This document shows, piece by piece, positions 6,438 through 15,514 of a DNA stretch of 19,719 bases. Every line of letters begins with the position of its first letter. The stretch's first letter is position 1. The notes beneath the pieces are model-generated. The model made no database searches, was not told where the DNA came from, and saw only the letters and a program-made list of their open reading frames with translations. The position numbers were made by a program, and so were the translations under genes. The DNA comes from Chitinophaga pinensis (GTDB lineage Bacteria > Bacteroidota > Bacteroidia > UKL13-3). The stretch spans positions 1-19,719 of the forward strand of contig CALPIR020000014.1 of assembly GCA_943323675.2 (NCBI GenBank). Direction: 5' to 3'.

Positions 6438-8525
6438 ATGATAAAAAAAGCATCGCTTAATTGGATAAGCATTTTATTACTGTTTGGATTAAACAATTTA
6501 ATTTGGGCGCAGAACTCGCCAACATCATTGAGCAAAACACCAGAATGGAGCATTAGTGTTGATAAAAAGGATATAAAAGTAGGTGAAGAAATTACGGTTA
6601 CATTTACGAGTATTATCGAAAAGGATTGGTACATGTACAGCAATGATTTTGATCCTAACTTAGGACCAATTGCTGCCGAATTTACTTGGGAAAACCATGC
6701 ATCATACCAACCCATAGGAAAACCAATTTCTATTGGTGCACACAAACATTACGAAGATATATGGAAGGGTGATGTTTCCATATTTAAAAAGAAGGCCATA
6801 TTTAAACAGAAAATCAAAATACTTGCTGATAAACCAGTAATTAAAGGGGCCATTTATTTTCAAGAGTGTAACGAAATAAGTGGTGTATGTATGCCACCTT
6901 TTGATGAGACGTTTAATGTTAGTGTAAATGTACATGCAAATACAGAGGGTGCATCATCAACTCCAAAAACAGAAAACAATGATACCGTTACTAAACTAGT
7001 CATTGCAAATACAGAAAACTTGGTTGACACAACTGTGCAATCATCCTCCAAAGATGCTTTATCTGAAACTCCACCGCCTATAAAAACAGGTGTGTTAAGT
7101 TTTTTATTGATTGCGTTTTTAGGTGGATTAATAGCAGTGGCTACTCCTTGTGTATTTCCGATGTTACCCATGACAGTTAGTTTCTTTACCAAAAAGAGTG
7201 AAACACGTGCGCAAGGCATCACCCGCGCATTTACATTTGGATTATCAATTGTATTAATTTATGCTTCTTTGGGTTTGATATTTGCCTTTTTCGGGCTTGG
7301 TCCAGATTTTGGAAATTGGTTAAGTACGCATTGGTTACCAAACATTTTGTTTTTTATCATATTCATGGTATTTGCTGCTTCATTTTTGGGTTTGTTTGAA
7401 ATTACTTTACCACATAGTATGGTAAATAAAATCGACAGTAAAAGTAGTATGGGTAGTATGGGTGGCATTTTCTTTATGGCCTTTACATTGGTATTGGTTT
7501 CGTTCAGTTGTACAGGGCCAATTGTGGGTAGTTTATTGATTGAGGCAGTAGGAGGTAAATTTTTAAAACCATTATTGGGCATGGCTGCTTTTGGTGCAGG
7601 ACTTGCATTGCCATTTACATTGTTTGCTGTTTTTCCCAGTTTCCTTCAAAATCTTCCTAAATCGGGAGGTTGGTTAAACTCAGTTAAAGTAGTGTTGGGT
7701 TTTGTTGAAGTAGCTTTTGCATTTAAGTTTTTAAGTATTGCAGATGTAGTCTACCATTGGGGTATTTTAGATCGCGAGATATATTTAGCCATTTGGATTG
7801 TATTAGCATTTTTATTGGGCATGTACCTATTGGGGAAACTAAAGTTTAGTCATGATAACGATATTCCTTTTGTTAGTGTTCCGCGTTTTGGTTTAGCATT
7901 AATTTCTTTCTCTTTTGGTGTATATATGATTCCTGGTTTGTTTGGTGCACCTTTAAAAGGTTTGTCGGGTTTATTACCTCCAATGCAAACCCAAGATTTT
8001 GTTTTGGGCACAAGTGTATCAACCACACCTCATTTCGAAAACAGCAAGGATGGAACTAAAATTAAACACGCTGATTTTTTACACTTGCCTCACGGTTTGA
8101 CAGGATATTTTGATTACCAGCAGGCTATTGAAGAATCAAAAAAACAGAATAAACCAATATTCATAGATTTTACCGGACATGCTTGTGTAAACTGTCGTAA
8201 AATGGAAGAGTATGTATGGGCAAAACCAGAGGTATTAAAGCGCTTGCAAAATGATTTTATTATTGTGAGTTTATATGCTGACGAAAGAAAAGTTTTACCG
8301 GAAGCTGATTGGTATATTTCTAAACGTGATGGTAAAGTTAAGAAAACCATTGGTGAGCAAAACCACGATTTACAAATCACTAAATACAACTTTAGCGCTC
8401 AACCACAATATGTTATTATTGATGGTAACGAAAAGCAATTATCGGGTCCAAGTTTTTTCGATACAGATGAACAAAAGTTTGTTGACTTTTTAGATAAAGG
8501 TAAAAACGCATTTGGAACCAATTAG
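6438..8525 (+). CDS. dsbD: Thiol:disulfide interchange protein DsbD (three-domain)
   Basis: Carries electrons from cytosolic thioredoxin across the inner membrane to periplasmic disulfide isomerases and cytochrome c maturation proteins. It has 695 residues. A signal peptide (about 1-25, ending WAQ) leads a periplasmic N-terminal domain with the cysteine pair C144/C151 in ECNEISGVCMPP. The membrane domain begins near residue 215, with its cysteines C238 (ATPCVFPMLPM) and C358 (SFSCTGPIVG). A C-terminal thioredoxin-like domain carries C583-V-N-C586 in FTGHACVNCRKMEE. All three redox pairs are intact, so it should be functional. A TTG at 6405 could add 11 residues, but the ATG at 6438 gives a clean signal peptide. 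gmhA starts 10 bases after the stop, so the two are probably co-transcribed. Confidence 0.95.
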   Translation: MIKKASLNWISILLLFGLNNLIWAQNSPTSLSKTPEWSISVDKKDIKVGEEITVTFTSIIEKDWYMYSNDFDPNLGPIAAEFTWENHASYQPIGKPISIGAHKHYEDIWKGDVSIFKKKAIFKQKIKILADKPVIKGAIYFQECNEISGVCMPPFDETFNVSVNVHANTEGASSTPKTENNDTVTKLVIANTENLVDTTVQSSSKDALSETPPPIKTGVLSFLLIAFLGGLIAVATPCVFPMLPMTVSFFTKKSETRAQGITRAFTFGLSIVLIYASLGLIFAFFGLGPDFGNWLSTHWLPNILFFIIFMVFAASFLGLFEITLPHSMVNKIDSKSSMGSMGGIFFMAFTLVLVSFSCTGPIVGSLLIEAVGGKFLKPLLGMAAFGAGLALPFTLFAVFPSFLQNLPKSGGWLNSVKVVLGFVEVAFAFKFLSIADVVYHWGILDREIYLAIWIVLAFLLGMYLLGKLKFSHDNDIPFVSVPRFGLALISFSFGVYMIPGLFGAPLKGLSGLLPPMQTQDFVLGTSVSTTPHFENSKDGTKIKHADFLHLPHGLTGYFDYQQAIEESKKQNKPIFIDFTGHACVNCRKMEEYVWAKPEVLKRLQNDFIIVSLYADERKVLPEADWYISKRDGKVKKTIGEQNHDLQITKYNFSAQPQYVIIDGNEKQLSGPSFFDTDEQKFVDFLDKGKNAFGTN

Positions 8526-8535
8526 GTCAATTATT

Positions 8536-9102
8536 ATGCATAATCTGAAACAACATTTTACTGAAGCACAGGATATACTGGCTAAATTTATTGCCGATGA
8601 TAAAAATTTTGAAGCAATAGCCATGGCAGGGGCATTAATGGTTGGGGCTTTAAAAAATGATAAAAAAATTATTAGTTGTGGCAATGGTGGTAGTTTGTGT
8701 GATGCCATGCATTTTGCGGAAGAATTAACAGGAAGATATCGCAATGACCGTAAACCATATGCGGCAATTGCGATGAGTGACGTTTCGCACATGGCTTGTG
8801 TAGGAAACGATTACGGATATGATTTTGTATTTAGTAGGTACTTGGAAGCACTTGGAAATAGTGGTGATGTTTTGCTTGCGATTTCTACAAGCGGTAATAG
8901 TAAAAATGTGCTTAATGCCATTGAAGTTGCAAAGCGCAAAGGAATTAAAGTGGTAGGTTTAACAGGCAAAGATGGTGGCAGCATGGGCAGTTTGTGTGAT
9001 GTCGAAATTCGTGCACCACATAGCACTTATGCGGATAGAGCTCAGGAAATCCATATTAAATGTATTCATGCATTAATAGATTATATAGAGCGAAGTCTAT
9101 AA
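8536..9102 (+). CDS. gmhA: Sedoheptulose-7-phosphate isomerase (phosphoheptose isomerase)
   Basis: Converts sedoheptulose 7-phosphate to D-glycero-D-manno-heptose 7-phosphate, the first step of ADP-heptose synthesis for LPS core, in the cytosol. The 188-residue length fits GmhA (E. coli 192). It is a SIS-domain protein: the phosphate loops are SCGNGGS (residues 47-53) and ISTSGNS (116-122). The metal/catalytic set corresponds to that of characterised GmhA: H59 and E63 in MHFAEE, Q170 in ADRAQE, and H178 eight residues later, the same spacing as Gln172/His180 of E. coli. The ATG at 8536 is preferred over an earlier TTG inside the dsbD end. It follows dsbD by 10 bases, although the two functions are not obviously linked. 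Confidence 0.95.
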   Translation: MHNLKQHFTEAQDILAKFIADDKNFEAIAMAGALMVGALKNDKKIISCGNGGSLCDAMHFAEELTGRYRNDRKPYAAIAMSDVSHMACVGNDYGYDFVFSRYLEALGNSGDVLLAISTSGNSKNVLNAIEVAKRKGIKVVGLTGKDGGSMGSLCDVEIRAPHSTYADRAQEIHIKCIHALIDYIERSL

Positions 9103-9107
9103 CAAAA

Positions 9108-9138
9108 AAAAGCCATTGTACCTAAGTAAATGGCTTTT
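9108..9138 (+). terminator. Intrinsic terminator after gmhA
   Basis: AAAAGCCATT (9108-9117) pairs perfectly with AATGGCTTTT (9129-9138) around an 11-nt loop, starting six bases after the gmhA stop. The T-run is short (four T, then GTTGGTTT). Confidence 0.75.
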
Positions 9139-9262
9139 GTTGGTTTATACAAAAATTGAGGGGGTTAACCGTTCATAATACGAAGTTAATTAACTTATCA
9201 CATCGAATTAGATTATTCAACCAAACTACGGTTTAGCAATATGAACCGCTTATTAAACAGAT

Positions 9263-9306
9263 TAAACAAAAAATCCCGTAGTTTTCACTACGGGATTTTT
9301 TGTTTA
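9263..9306. terminator. Perfect 20-bp bidirectional terminator
   Basis: Bases 9263-9282 and 9287-9306 are perfect reverse complements with a TTTC loop: a TCCCGTAGT/ACTACGGGA core flanked by six A and six T. Both strands therefore read as GC hairpin plus U-run. It sits 15 bases beyond the stop of the minus-strand T9SS cargo gene and serves as the shared terminator of the two convergent units. Confidence 0.93.
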
Positions 9307-9321
9307 AAGATATTGTGATAA

Positions 9322-11262
9322 TTATTGAATTATTACACGTTTAGTAGCTAAGCTACCATCTTTTAAAGTAATGTTTACGAAGTATAAACCTGGATTAACA
9401 CCATCAACATTTAAACTAAATGCGTTGTTTTCTGCATTTCCGTTTAATAGTAAACGACCAGTTACATCCATTAACTGATAAGTTGCAATGCTTCCTGCAG
9501 CTGCATCAAGGTTAATGTTTAAAATATCACTAGCTGGGTTAGGATAAACGCTTAAGAATTTGTTTAGGTTAGCAATTTCTTTTACAGCAGTAATTTCGCC
9601 ACGAATTAATTTGATGTTGAATGTGTCAGAAGACCATTTTGAATTATTGTTCAAAGTTCCTTCAACTGTCCATTTCAAATCAGCAGTATCACCAATATTT
9701 ACATTTACAGATGCAAGTAAAGTTTTGATGGTATTGTAATCTACAGAAACACCAGGTTTTGCTCCACAAGGAAGACTAGCTAATGGTGTACCAAAATTTG
9801 TATTAGTAGCTGTACTTAACTTCCAAGCATAGCTCATAGCACCAAATCCAGTTGTATTTGCTGCATCCCAGTTGATATCAACTTTAGTATTGCCATCACC
9901 TTTAACAACAAGAATAGAGTTATTAGCAGGGCTTACTAAACCGAATGATGTTTTAAATTGATCATTACTTGCAGGCACTAAATCAAATTGAACAGCGATA
10001 CGTCTAACTGAAAAATCTACTAACGTATCAATGTATTTTTTTGCTTTGGTTACACTCATGTCTGGGTTACCTAACATCGATAAAGAATCTGCAGTTCTAC
10101 CAAGACCTGCAGAACCAATAGGTATTGCATAGAAAGATGATGTATTTTTTGCTTGAATAGCAGCTCTATCCCACCACTCCCATGGTGCACCATCTTGAGG
10201 ATAGTTTGTACGAACTGGATATAAATGTTCTACACCACTAGTACGATCTCTTAAAAGAGTTGAAATAGGATCAACTAAGTATTTACTATTTAATTTAGCA
10301 TTAACACCTAAGGCGTTGGCTTTAGGAACAACTGCTCCTGCTCCTGATGCACTTGGAATAACGGTTGTCATATTTGTAGGAACAATTACGTTACCTGTGT
10401 TAAATGGAGCAAATGGATCACGATCTGATTGCATACCAACAATTGGTAAGCTGCTTGAATCTAACCAGATTAAATCGCCCATTGCACCTCCGTAATGAAA
10501 CACCATTTGTGCGCTTGAAGACACATTGGCATCACCGCTTACGTTAAAAAATGGATTTCCTCCAACACCAGTCCAATCGCCTAGGGTATCAATACTTACC
10601 ATTGGCGTAAAGTCATTGCGCTGAAATTTAGCGATATTATTAACTTCTGCGGTCTTATTAACAGTAGCATAAGCTAATGCGATATATCCTCCTGTACCTT
10701 GTCCACCAATAATGATTTTATTGGTATCAATTCCATAAGTAGCTGCGTTTAAATTTAAAAAACGAACAGCGTTTCTAATATCTTGTGCACCGCGATAGGT
10801 AGCATTTAATAATTGCTCTGTTGATGTTGGTGGTGTTGCTAAAGCATTCCATCCTTGGCGGTAGTTTACTGCTATAGCGTTAAAGCCTCTTTTGGCCAAA
10901 CGTGTACACATTTCAACCACAGCGCTATCATCTTTACTGCCTGTAGTTTGTTTGTTTGCAAGAACTGGTAAGTAACTTCCAGTGTGTGCAATAATAATTG
11001 TTGGTCTACTTACTACAGAGCTTCCAACAGGTCTGTAAACATCACAAATTAAATTAGCAGAGATTATTAAGCTGTTGTTTATTGTCGGATTTGGATATCC
11101 TGATTGATACAGAATATTCACACTCCTGTTACTATCGTAAACAATGTTTGCTTGTTTAGAAACATCAAACATTTCATCTAGATACATAGTTTGGGCAAAC
11201 AATGTTGCTGAACCGAAGGTCATAACGCCCAGGCTTAACAATTTTAGTAGTGTTTTTTTCAT
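9322..11262 (-). CDS. T9SS-secreted alpha/beta-hydrolase-like protein lacking the nucleophile serine
   Basis: A 646-residue exported protein. Residues 1-23 form a signal peptide (ends LFAQ). Residues about 65-400 resemble an alpha/beta-hydrolase/esterase: LICDVYRP, the strand-loop TIIIAHTGSYLP (oxyanion-hole-like), AVNYRQGW, the RGAQDIRNAVRFLN helix, then IIIGGQGTGGYIALAYA. That last stretch is where GxSxG is expected, but it reads G187-Q-G189-T-G191, so the nucleophile Ser is Gly. A middle beta-rich part (about 440-555, NINWDAANT...) is Ig/SusE-like in look. The last ~80 residues are a type A T9SS sorting domain (SVYPNPASDILNI ... GRLLLNG ... PGLYFVNI ... KRVIIQ), which sends the protein out through the T9SS. 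It lies 63 bases downstream of the TonB receptor gene and is probably in one operon with it. It is either a binding protein on a dead hydrolase scaffold or uses another nucleophile; the substrate is unknown. Confidence 0.88.
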   Translation of the reverse strand: MKKTLLKLLSLGVMTFGSATLFAQTMYLDEMFDVSKQANIVYDSNRSVNILYQSGYPNPTINNSLIISANLICDVYRPVGSSVVSRPTIIIAHTGSYLPVLANKQTTGSKDDSAVVEMCTRLAKRGFNAIAVNYRQGWNALATPPTSTEQLLNATYRGAQDIRNAVRFLNLNAATYGIDTNKIIIGGQGTGGYIALAYATVNKTAEVNNIAKFQRNDFTPMVSIDTLGDWTGVGGNPFFNVSGDANVSSSAQMVFHYGGAMGDLIWLDSSSLPIVGMQSDRDPFAPFNTGNVIVPTNMTTVIPSASGAGAVVPKANALGVNAKLNSKYLVDPISTLLRDRTSGVEHLYPVRTNYPQDGAPWEWWDRAAIQAKNTSSFYAIPIGSAGLGRTADSLSMLGNPDMSVTKAKKYIDTLVDFSVRRIAVQFDLVPASNDQFKTSFGLVSPANNSILVVKGDGNTKVDINWDAANTTGFGAMSYAWKLSTATNTNFGTPLASLPCGAKPGVSVDYNTIKTLLASVNVNIGDTADLKWTVEGTLNNNSKWSSDTFNIKLIRGEITAVKEIANLNKFLSVYPNPASDILNINLDAAAGSIATYQLMDVTGRLLLNGNAENNAFSLNVDGVNPGLYFVNITLKDGSLATKRVIIQ

Positions 11263-11325
11263 ATTACTTGGTTTTAAGTTTTGCTAAAATAAGATTTTTT
11301 AATTTAAAAACATCTTGGTGTAAAA

Positions 11326-14139
11326 TTATCTTCTTGCATCGAGTTCAAATAATACAGAAAAATAGGCTAATCTTCCTACTCTTGGACCTCCATATACTTG
11401 AATAACACGGTTATCTGTTAAATTGTTCGACCCCAATTTAAAAGTGCAAAACCAGGCAGGAATACGCTTACTTATTTGGGCATCTACCATATAATAAGCA
11501 GGTACATTTCCTGTAAATTGAGGTGATCCTTCAAAAATGAAACCTGTTTGGTGTTTATAATTTAAACCGTAACTCCAAAATTTGCTGGATTTACCCAATA
11601 TATTTATATCAAAGTCTCTACCATTTATTCCAATATTGTATTTGTGCTCTGGTGTATTAAAGGCGGGTATTAAAGGGTCTGTTGAACCTCCACGGTCCAA
11701 TACATTCCATGAATAGTTTGTGGCAAGGCCCAAGTATTTTTTATAAAAATAGTTTATTCCTGCAGTGAAGCCTTGTGTGGTTACTTGATCTTTTGAGTTG
11801 GTTGCTACACGGTAAACCGAGGGATTGTTGCTTGGCACAGGACTGCCTTCTGGCCAGTTAGGCCTTGCGCCAATTTTGTAACCTATAAAATTGGTATACC
11901 AACTAAAATAATAATTTACGTCAATATAAAGTTTGTCTTTGAACAAAGATGTTCTCCATCCCAGTTCAATAGTTTTTACTTGCTCTGGTTTAATAGGATC
12001 TACATTAAAATAGGCCAATTGCTTTCTTCCAGAACTAAAAGCACTTAGCAAGGAAGAAATAGTTACCAAACTATCAAACCCATTTAAATTGCCTAATAAG
12101 GTTGCCCTGCCAACATTTAAATTAATGTATTGATCTGTTAATGTTGGGTTACGAATCGCTGATGAAAATGAACCACGTAAAATATGTTTTTTGTAAGCGT
12201 AAACTCCAGTACCTGCGCTTGACCAAAGGGTATTGAAATTCTGGTTTTTATCTACACGGTTTGTCCAACTTAGTTTTAACTTATCCATTAATACCTTTTT
12301 CTCTAAACCAATATATACACCCATTTCTCTGTTGTATATCCTCGTGTTTCCTGTGTCTAAAAAAATGGTTCCATCACTATATGGGGCGTAAAGTCTGAAG
12401 CTACCTCCAGTTTTGATATCAGTGTTTAGCAACATAAACTGATATTCTCCAGCAATATGGTATAGCGCTGACTTATCAAAAAAGCGCGACCCTCCTTGAC
12501 GATTTGTTAGTGAAGTAATACTCTGAAATGCCGAGTCGAATTGGTATGTGCCTGGTTCAAACCTTGGTAATCCCGTGTTGTTAGAACTAGGATTTAGATT
12601 TGCTGCGTTTCTGGCGATACGGTGAAAATAGGTTAACGAATCAAATAAATTAGTTTGCCAATAGTTTTCGATAAAATTCAATCTTTGTCCGCCTGCGCCT
12701 GGTATTGTATCAACTTGAAGTCCTTGTCCGTTGGTGTTTCTGTTGTACCACTCTAACATATAGCTTCCTAATGTACCTTCCATTTTAGAGTTATAATCTG
12801 CTCCCCAAATCTGATCTGATTTGGCTGCATTTTGAAGTAAAATAGCTGTTGAATAGGCATCATAGCTTTTTCCTGCATCTTCGTTAGTGGCATAAGCACG
12901 TAAGAAGAATTTCCCTTCTTTTCTTATTTCTAATTTGTTCTGAAAAAATAAAATATCTTTTAAACTGAAACGATTATCTCCTTGGTAAACCGTAGTGCCT
13001 GTTCCAAAGTTAGATGAGGCAATAAACTCAATATCTTTTTTAACTTTATAATGAAAAGCTGCATTCAACTTCATGTTGCGTGAGTTGTAATCTACTAGCT
13101 GGTCTTCTTTGTATCCATTTCTTAAAAAATATCCCCTACCAACACTTGGTACATTTGATGCTGGCACATAAAAATTTGCTGAAACGTACTCATCACCATA
13201 CACGTTAACAGCATCATAACCTCCCGGATTAGATACTCCTGAAGGCGATTGTAGTGTAGCCTCGTAGTTACGGGCTTCCCAATCGTTTGCTCTCATGTAA
13301 AAAAAGTTGAGTTTGTATGCGTATCTGTCTTCGCCTTTTTTATTTTTAAAAACCTGTGCCCAACGCATTGCAGTCTCTACCAATTCACGTTCACCGCCCT
13401 TCATACTTATACTTAAACCTGGGTATAAAAATGGCGATTTGGTTTGCATATTTATTACCCCATTAAACGCATTTGGGCCATAATAAGCACTGCTTGCCCC
13501 AACTATCAAATCAACTTTTTGTACATCTAATTCGCTTGCACCTAAAAAGTTTCCTAAACTAAAATTCAGTCCCGGACTTTGGTTATCAACCCCATCAATT
13601 AATTGTAGGCTTCGAACAGGTGATGTACTGTTAAATCCACGTGTGTTAATTATTTTAAAGCCAATACTTGCTGATGTTAAATCAACCCCTTTTAAATGAG
13701 CCAACCCTTCATAAAAATTTGCTGCTGGAGTTTGTTTAATGGCAGTGGCATCCATTGTTTCCACTGTAATCGGATTTTGCTTTTGTTTTTCTGTAATTCG
13801 GCTGTCTCTTATCTCGGCTTCTTTTAACTCGGTAACGTTTTGTTCTAGCTTTATAGTAAGAGGTTTTTCGGCAGATGTAACAGTGTATTCTAGTTTGATG
13901 TAACCCATATAGTTAATTACTAGAACCAACGGAAATTCTTTATCTGTTTTCAAGGTGAAGTTGCCATCAAAATCTGTTGATGTGCCAATACTAGTGCCTT
14001 TTATCATAACAGATGCGCCAATTAGGCCCTCTGCCGTTTTTTTATCTTTAATATTACCTTTAACAGTGCGCATGGTTTGCGCAAATCCATTGTTTAATGT
14101 TAGTAATAATATTGCTAATGCAAGTAAATGTCTTTTCAA
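11326..14139 (-). CDS. TonB-dependent outer-membrane receptor with carboxypeptidase-like N-terminal domain
   Basis: A 937-residue outer-membrane active transporter. Residues 1-20 are a signal peptide (LNNGFA-Q). Residues about 24-107 form a CarboxypepD_reg-like domain (VKGNIKDKKTAEGLIGASVMIKG... DFDGNFTLKT). A plug domain follows (about 118-235: NTRGFNSTSPVRSLQLIDG, VDLIVGASSAYYGPNAFNGVINM), then a beta-barrel rich in aromatic and charged strands. It ends at an alternating C-terminal strand (GRLAYFSVLFELDARR), typical of barrel insertion. No SusD-like lipoprotein gene is adjacent, so it is not a classical SusCD pair; the next gene in the unit is a T9SS-secreted hydrolase-like protein that may present the substrate. 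The substrate cannot be read from the sequence. Confidence 0.93.
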   Translation of the reverse strand: MKRHLLALAILLLTLNNGFAQTMRTVKGNIKDKKTAEGLIGASVMIKGTSIGTSTDFDGNFTLKTDKEFPLVLVINYMGYIKLEYTVTSAEKPLTIKLEQNVTELKEAEIRDSRITEKQKQNPITVETMDATAIKQTPAANFYEGLAHLKGVDLTSASIGFKIINTRGFNSTSPVRSLQLIDGVDNQSPGLNFSLGNFLGASELDVQKVDLIVGASSAYYGPNAFNGVINMQTKSPFLYPGLSISMKGGERELVETAMRWAQVFKNKKGEDRYAYKLNFFYMRANDWEARNYEATLQSPSGVSNPGGYDAVNVYGDEYVSANFYVPASNVPSVGRGYFLRNGYKEDQLVDYNSRNMKLNAAFHYKVKKDIEFIASSNFGTGTTVYQGDNRFSLKDILFFQNKLEIRKEGKFFLRAYATNEDAGKSYDAYSTAILLQNAAKSDQIWGADYNSKMEGTLGSYMLEWYNRNTNGQGLQVDTIPGAGGQRLNFIENYWQTNLFDSLTYFHRIARNAANLNPSSNNTGLPRFEPGTYQFDSAFQSITSLTNRQGGSRFFDKSALYHIAGEYQFMLLNTDIKTGGSFRLYAPYSDGTIFLDTGNTRIYNREMGVYIGLEKKVLMDKLKLSWTNRVDKNQNFNTLWSSAGTGVYAYKKHILRGSFSSAIRNPTLTDQYINLNVGRATLLGNLNGFDSLVTISSLLSAFSSGRKQLAYFNVDPIKPEQVKTIELGWRTSLFKDKLYIDVNYYFSWYTNFIGYKIGARPNWPEGSPVPSNNPSVYRVATNSKDQVTTQGFTAGINYFYKKYLGLATNYSWNVLDRGGSTDPLIPAFNTPEHKYNIGINGRDFDINILGKSSKFWSYGLNYKHQTGFIFEGSPQFTGNVPAYYMVDAQISKRIPAWFCTFKLGSNNLTDNRVIQVYGGPRVGRLAYFSVLFELDARR

Positions 14140-14176
14140 AATGGGGATATTTAAAAACTCTAAAACTAGTGTTAAC

Positions 14177-14205
14177 TAAACTTAATTTAATTCACATCTT
14201 ACAAA
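14177..14205 (-). promoter_or_regulatory. Candidate promoter of the TonB receptor unit
   Basis: Read on the minus strand, TTTG (14205-14202), a 17-base gap, then TAAGTTTA (14184-14177), a 7/8 match to TAnnTTTG. The expected start of transcription is about 30 bases before the ATG at 14139. The surrounding 270-base gap (14140-14409) is AT-rich and otherwise empty apart from an 11-base direct repeat, CAAACACAATT (14202-14212 and 14350-14360). Confidence 0.4.
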
Positions 14206-14409
14206 CACAATTATATGCAATATGCTTTTATATTAGTTTCTACTAGTCAGTAATAACTATAAAATGTAATTTTAGTTTAATTCAAATTCGGTATTTGAAT
14301 TTGAAATAATTTATGGTTTGGAAGCTAAGTATTTTCATAAAATCTATTGCAAACACAATTGCGGATGATAATCATTTCAAGTTTTGACAATAAACAAGTT
14401 ATCAATTAA

Positions 14410-15051
14410 TTAATTCGCGTTTATAAATGGATTATTTACCTTTTCAAATCCAATACTGGTTTTTGGTCCGTGGCCACTGTATACAGTTGTTTCATCTGGT
14501 AACACAAATAATTTTGTTTTAATAGATATAATTAATGTTTCGAAATTACCTCCAGGCAAATCGGTTCTACCTATGCTTTGGTAAAAAAGCACATCCCCAG
14601 AAATAAGTTGTTTCGTTTGAGGCTCATAAAAACTTAAACTAGCTATAGAATGCCCAGGTGTTAATAGGATCTGCAAAGATGTATTGCCGAAGTTTAAGGA
14701 TTGACCCTCGTTAATGTATACCTGCGGTTCGGGTATTTCTTCTACCACCATGCCAAACATTTTGGCCCAACGTTCTGTGTCTTTATAGGTTTCCAATTCT
14801 TTTTGATGAAGGTGTAAAGGCAGGTTATATTTTTTAGCAACAAAAGCATTACCTAACACATGATCAATGTGACAGTGTGTGTTTACTAATAATGTTGGGG
14901 TGAGGTTGTTTTTAATAATAAAATCAGCCAGTTCTTTTTGTTCGATTGCTCTGTGGCAACCCGGATCAATAATGGCACATTGATTGGTTTCGTCAAACAA
15001 CACGTAAGTGTTTTCAGAAAACTCATTAAATGTAAATGTTGCTACCTGCAT
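14410..15051 (-). CDS. Metallo-beta-lactamase-fold hydrolase, glyoxalase II-like
   Basis: A 213-residue cytosolic metal hydrolase. The metal ligands are all visible: H59-x-H61-x-D63-H64 in NTHCHIDHVLGN, H134 in LLTPGHSIASLS, D153 in LISGDVLF, and H194 in YSGHGP. The GRTDLPGG block and length are those of the short glyoxalase II-like (YcbL-type) subgroup that hydrolyses thioesters such as S-lactoylglutathione, but it lacks the C-terminal helical domain of true glyoxalase II, so the substrate is uncertain. It lies 26 bases after the MORN-repeat gene on the same strand and is probably co-transcribed. No terminator is obvious between its stop and the TonB receptor gene. Confidence 0.92.
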   Translation of the reverse strand: MQVATFTFNEFSENTYVLFDETNQCAIIDPGCHRAIEQKELADFIIKNNLTPTLLVNTHCHIDHVLGNAFVAKKYNLPLHLHQKELETYKDTERWAKMFGMVVEEIPEPQVYINEGQSLNFGNTSLQILLTPGHSIASLSFYEPQTKQLISGDVLFYQSIGRTDLPGGNFETLIISIKTKLFVLPDETTVYSGHGPKTSIGFEKVNNPFINAN

Positions 15052-15077
15052 GGCGCAAATATGTTACTTTTTTGCAG

Positions 15078-15407
15078 TTACTGGCAACCACATGCAGGTT
15101 TGGTGTGCACATTGCCTTTATCATCTTCTATAACAGCCAATTGCCCTTTTATATTATATGTATACGTGCGTTTAAGTTTACCTTTTTGGTAAAACAATCG
15201 TTTTTCAAGAATTTTTTTCTCTGAATAATAATACCAGTTGCCTATTTTATTGCCATAGAAATAATGGCCTTTTGTTTTTACTTTGCCATTTGGGTAAAAA
15301 TCTTTGTAAACCCCATGCAATGGTTCTTGGGCTTTGCTTTCAAGCAATAAAAATACCAATAAAATGCAGGCAAAAAGAGTGATAAAAGGGTTTTTAATTT
15401 TTAACAT
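15078..15407 (-). CDS. Small exported MORN-repeat protein
   Basis: A 109-residue protein with an N-terminal hydrophobic segment (residues 8-22) and a signal-peptidase-like site at SKA-Q, so probably periplasmic or outer-membrane exposed. Residues about 31-90 hold two to three MORN-variant repeats (GVYKDFYPNGKVKTKGHYFYGNKIGNWYYY, and a weaker copy after it), a beta-hairpin repeat common in Bacteroidota exported proteins. It ends CGCQ. The frame is open upstream to 15524, but that start would overlap ruvA and lacks a signal peptide; the ATG at 15407 gives a clean one. Function is unknown. It is divergent from ruvA and upstream of the metallo-hydrolase. Confidence 0.8.
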   Translation of the reverse strand: MLKIKNPFITLFACILLVFLLLESKAQEPLHGVYKDFYPNGKVKTKGHYFYGNKIGNWYYYSEKKILEKRLFYQKGKLKRTYTYNIKGQLAVIEDDKGNVHTKPACGCQ

Positions 15408-15445
15408 AAAAAAGGTAAATATAAAATGTTTTTGTTTGTAAGGTT

Positions 15446-15453
15446 CAAAATTA
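15446..15453 (-). promoter_or_regulatory. Candidate -7 box for the MORN-protein/metallo-hydrolase unit
   Basis: On the minus strand TAATTTTG (15453-15446) matches TAnnTTTG exactly, 39 bases before the ATG at 15407. No -33 box is seen at the right distance, so support is weak in an AT-rich region. Confidence 0.3.
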
Positions 15454-15514
15454 AAAACATTTACTATTTTAGCAGCCCTTGTTCTAAAAAAACATAACAA
15501 TAAGGATAACCAAA

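Noticed and set aside
7259..7582. 107-codon open frame on the minus strand inside dsbD, and similar frames elsewhere in dsbD, gmhA and sprA
   Set aside because: They are antisense to well-recognised genes and have no independent start signal or domain.
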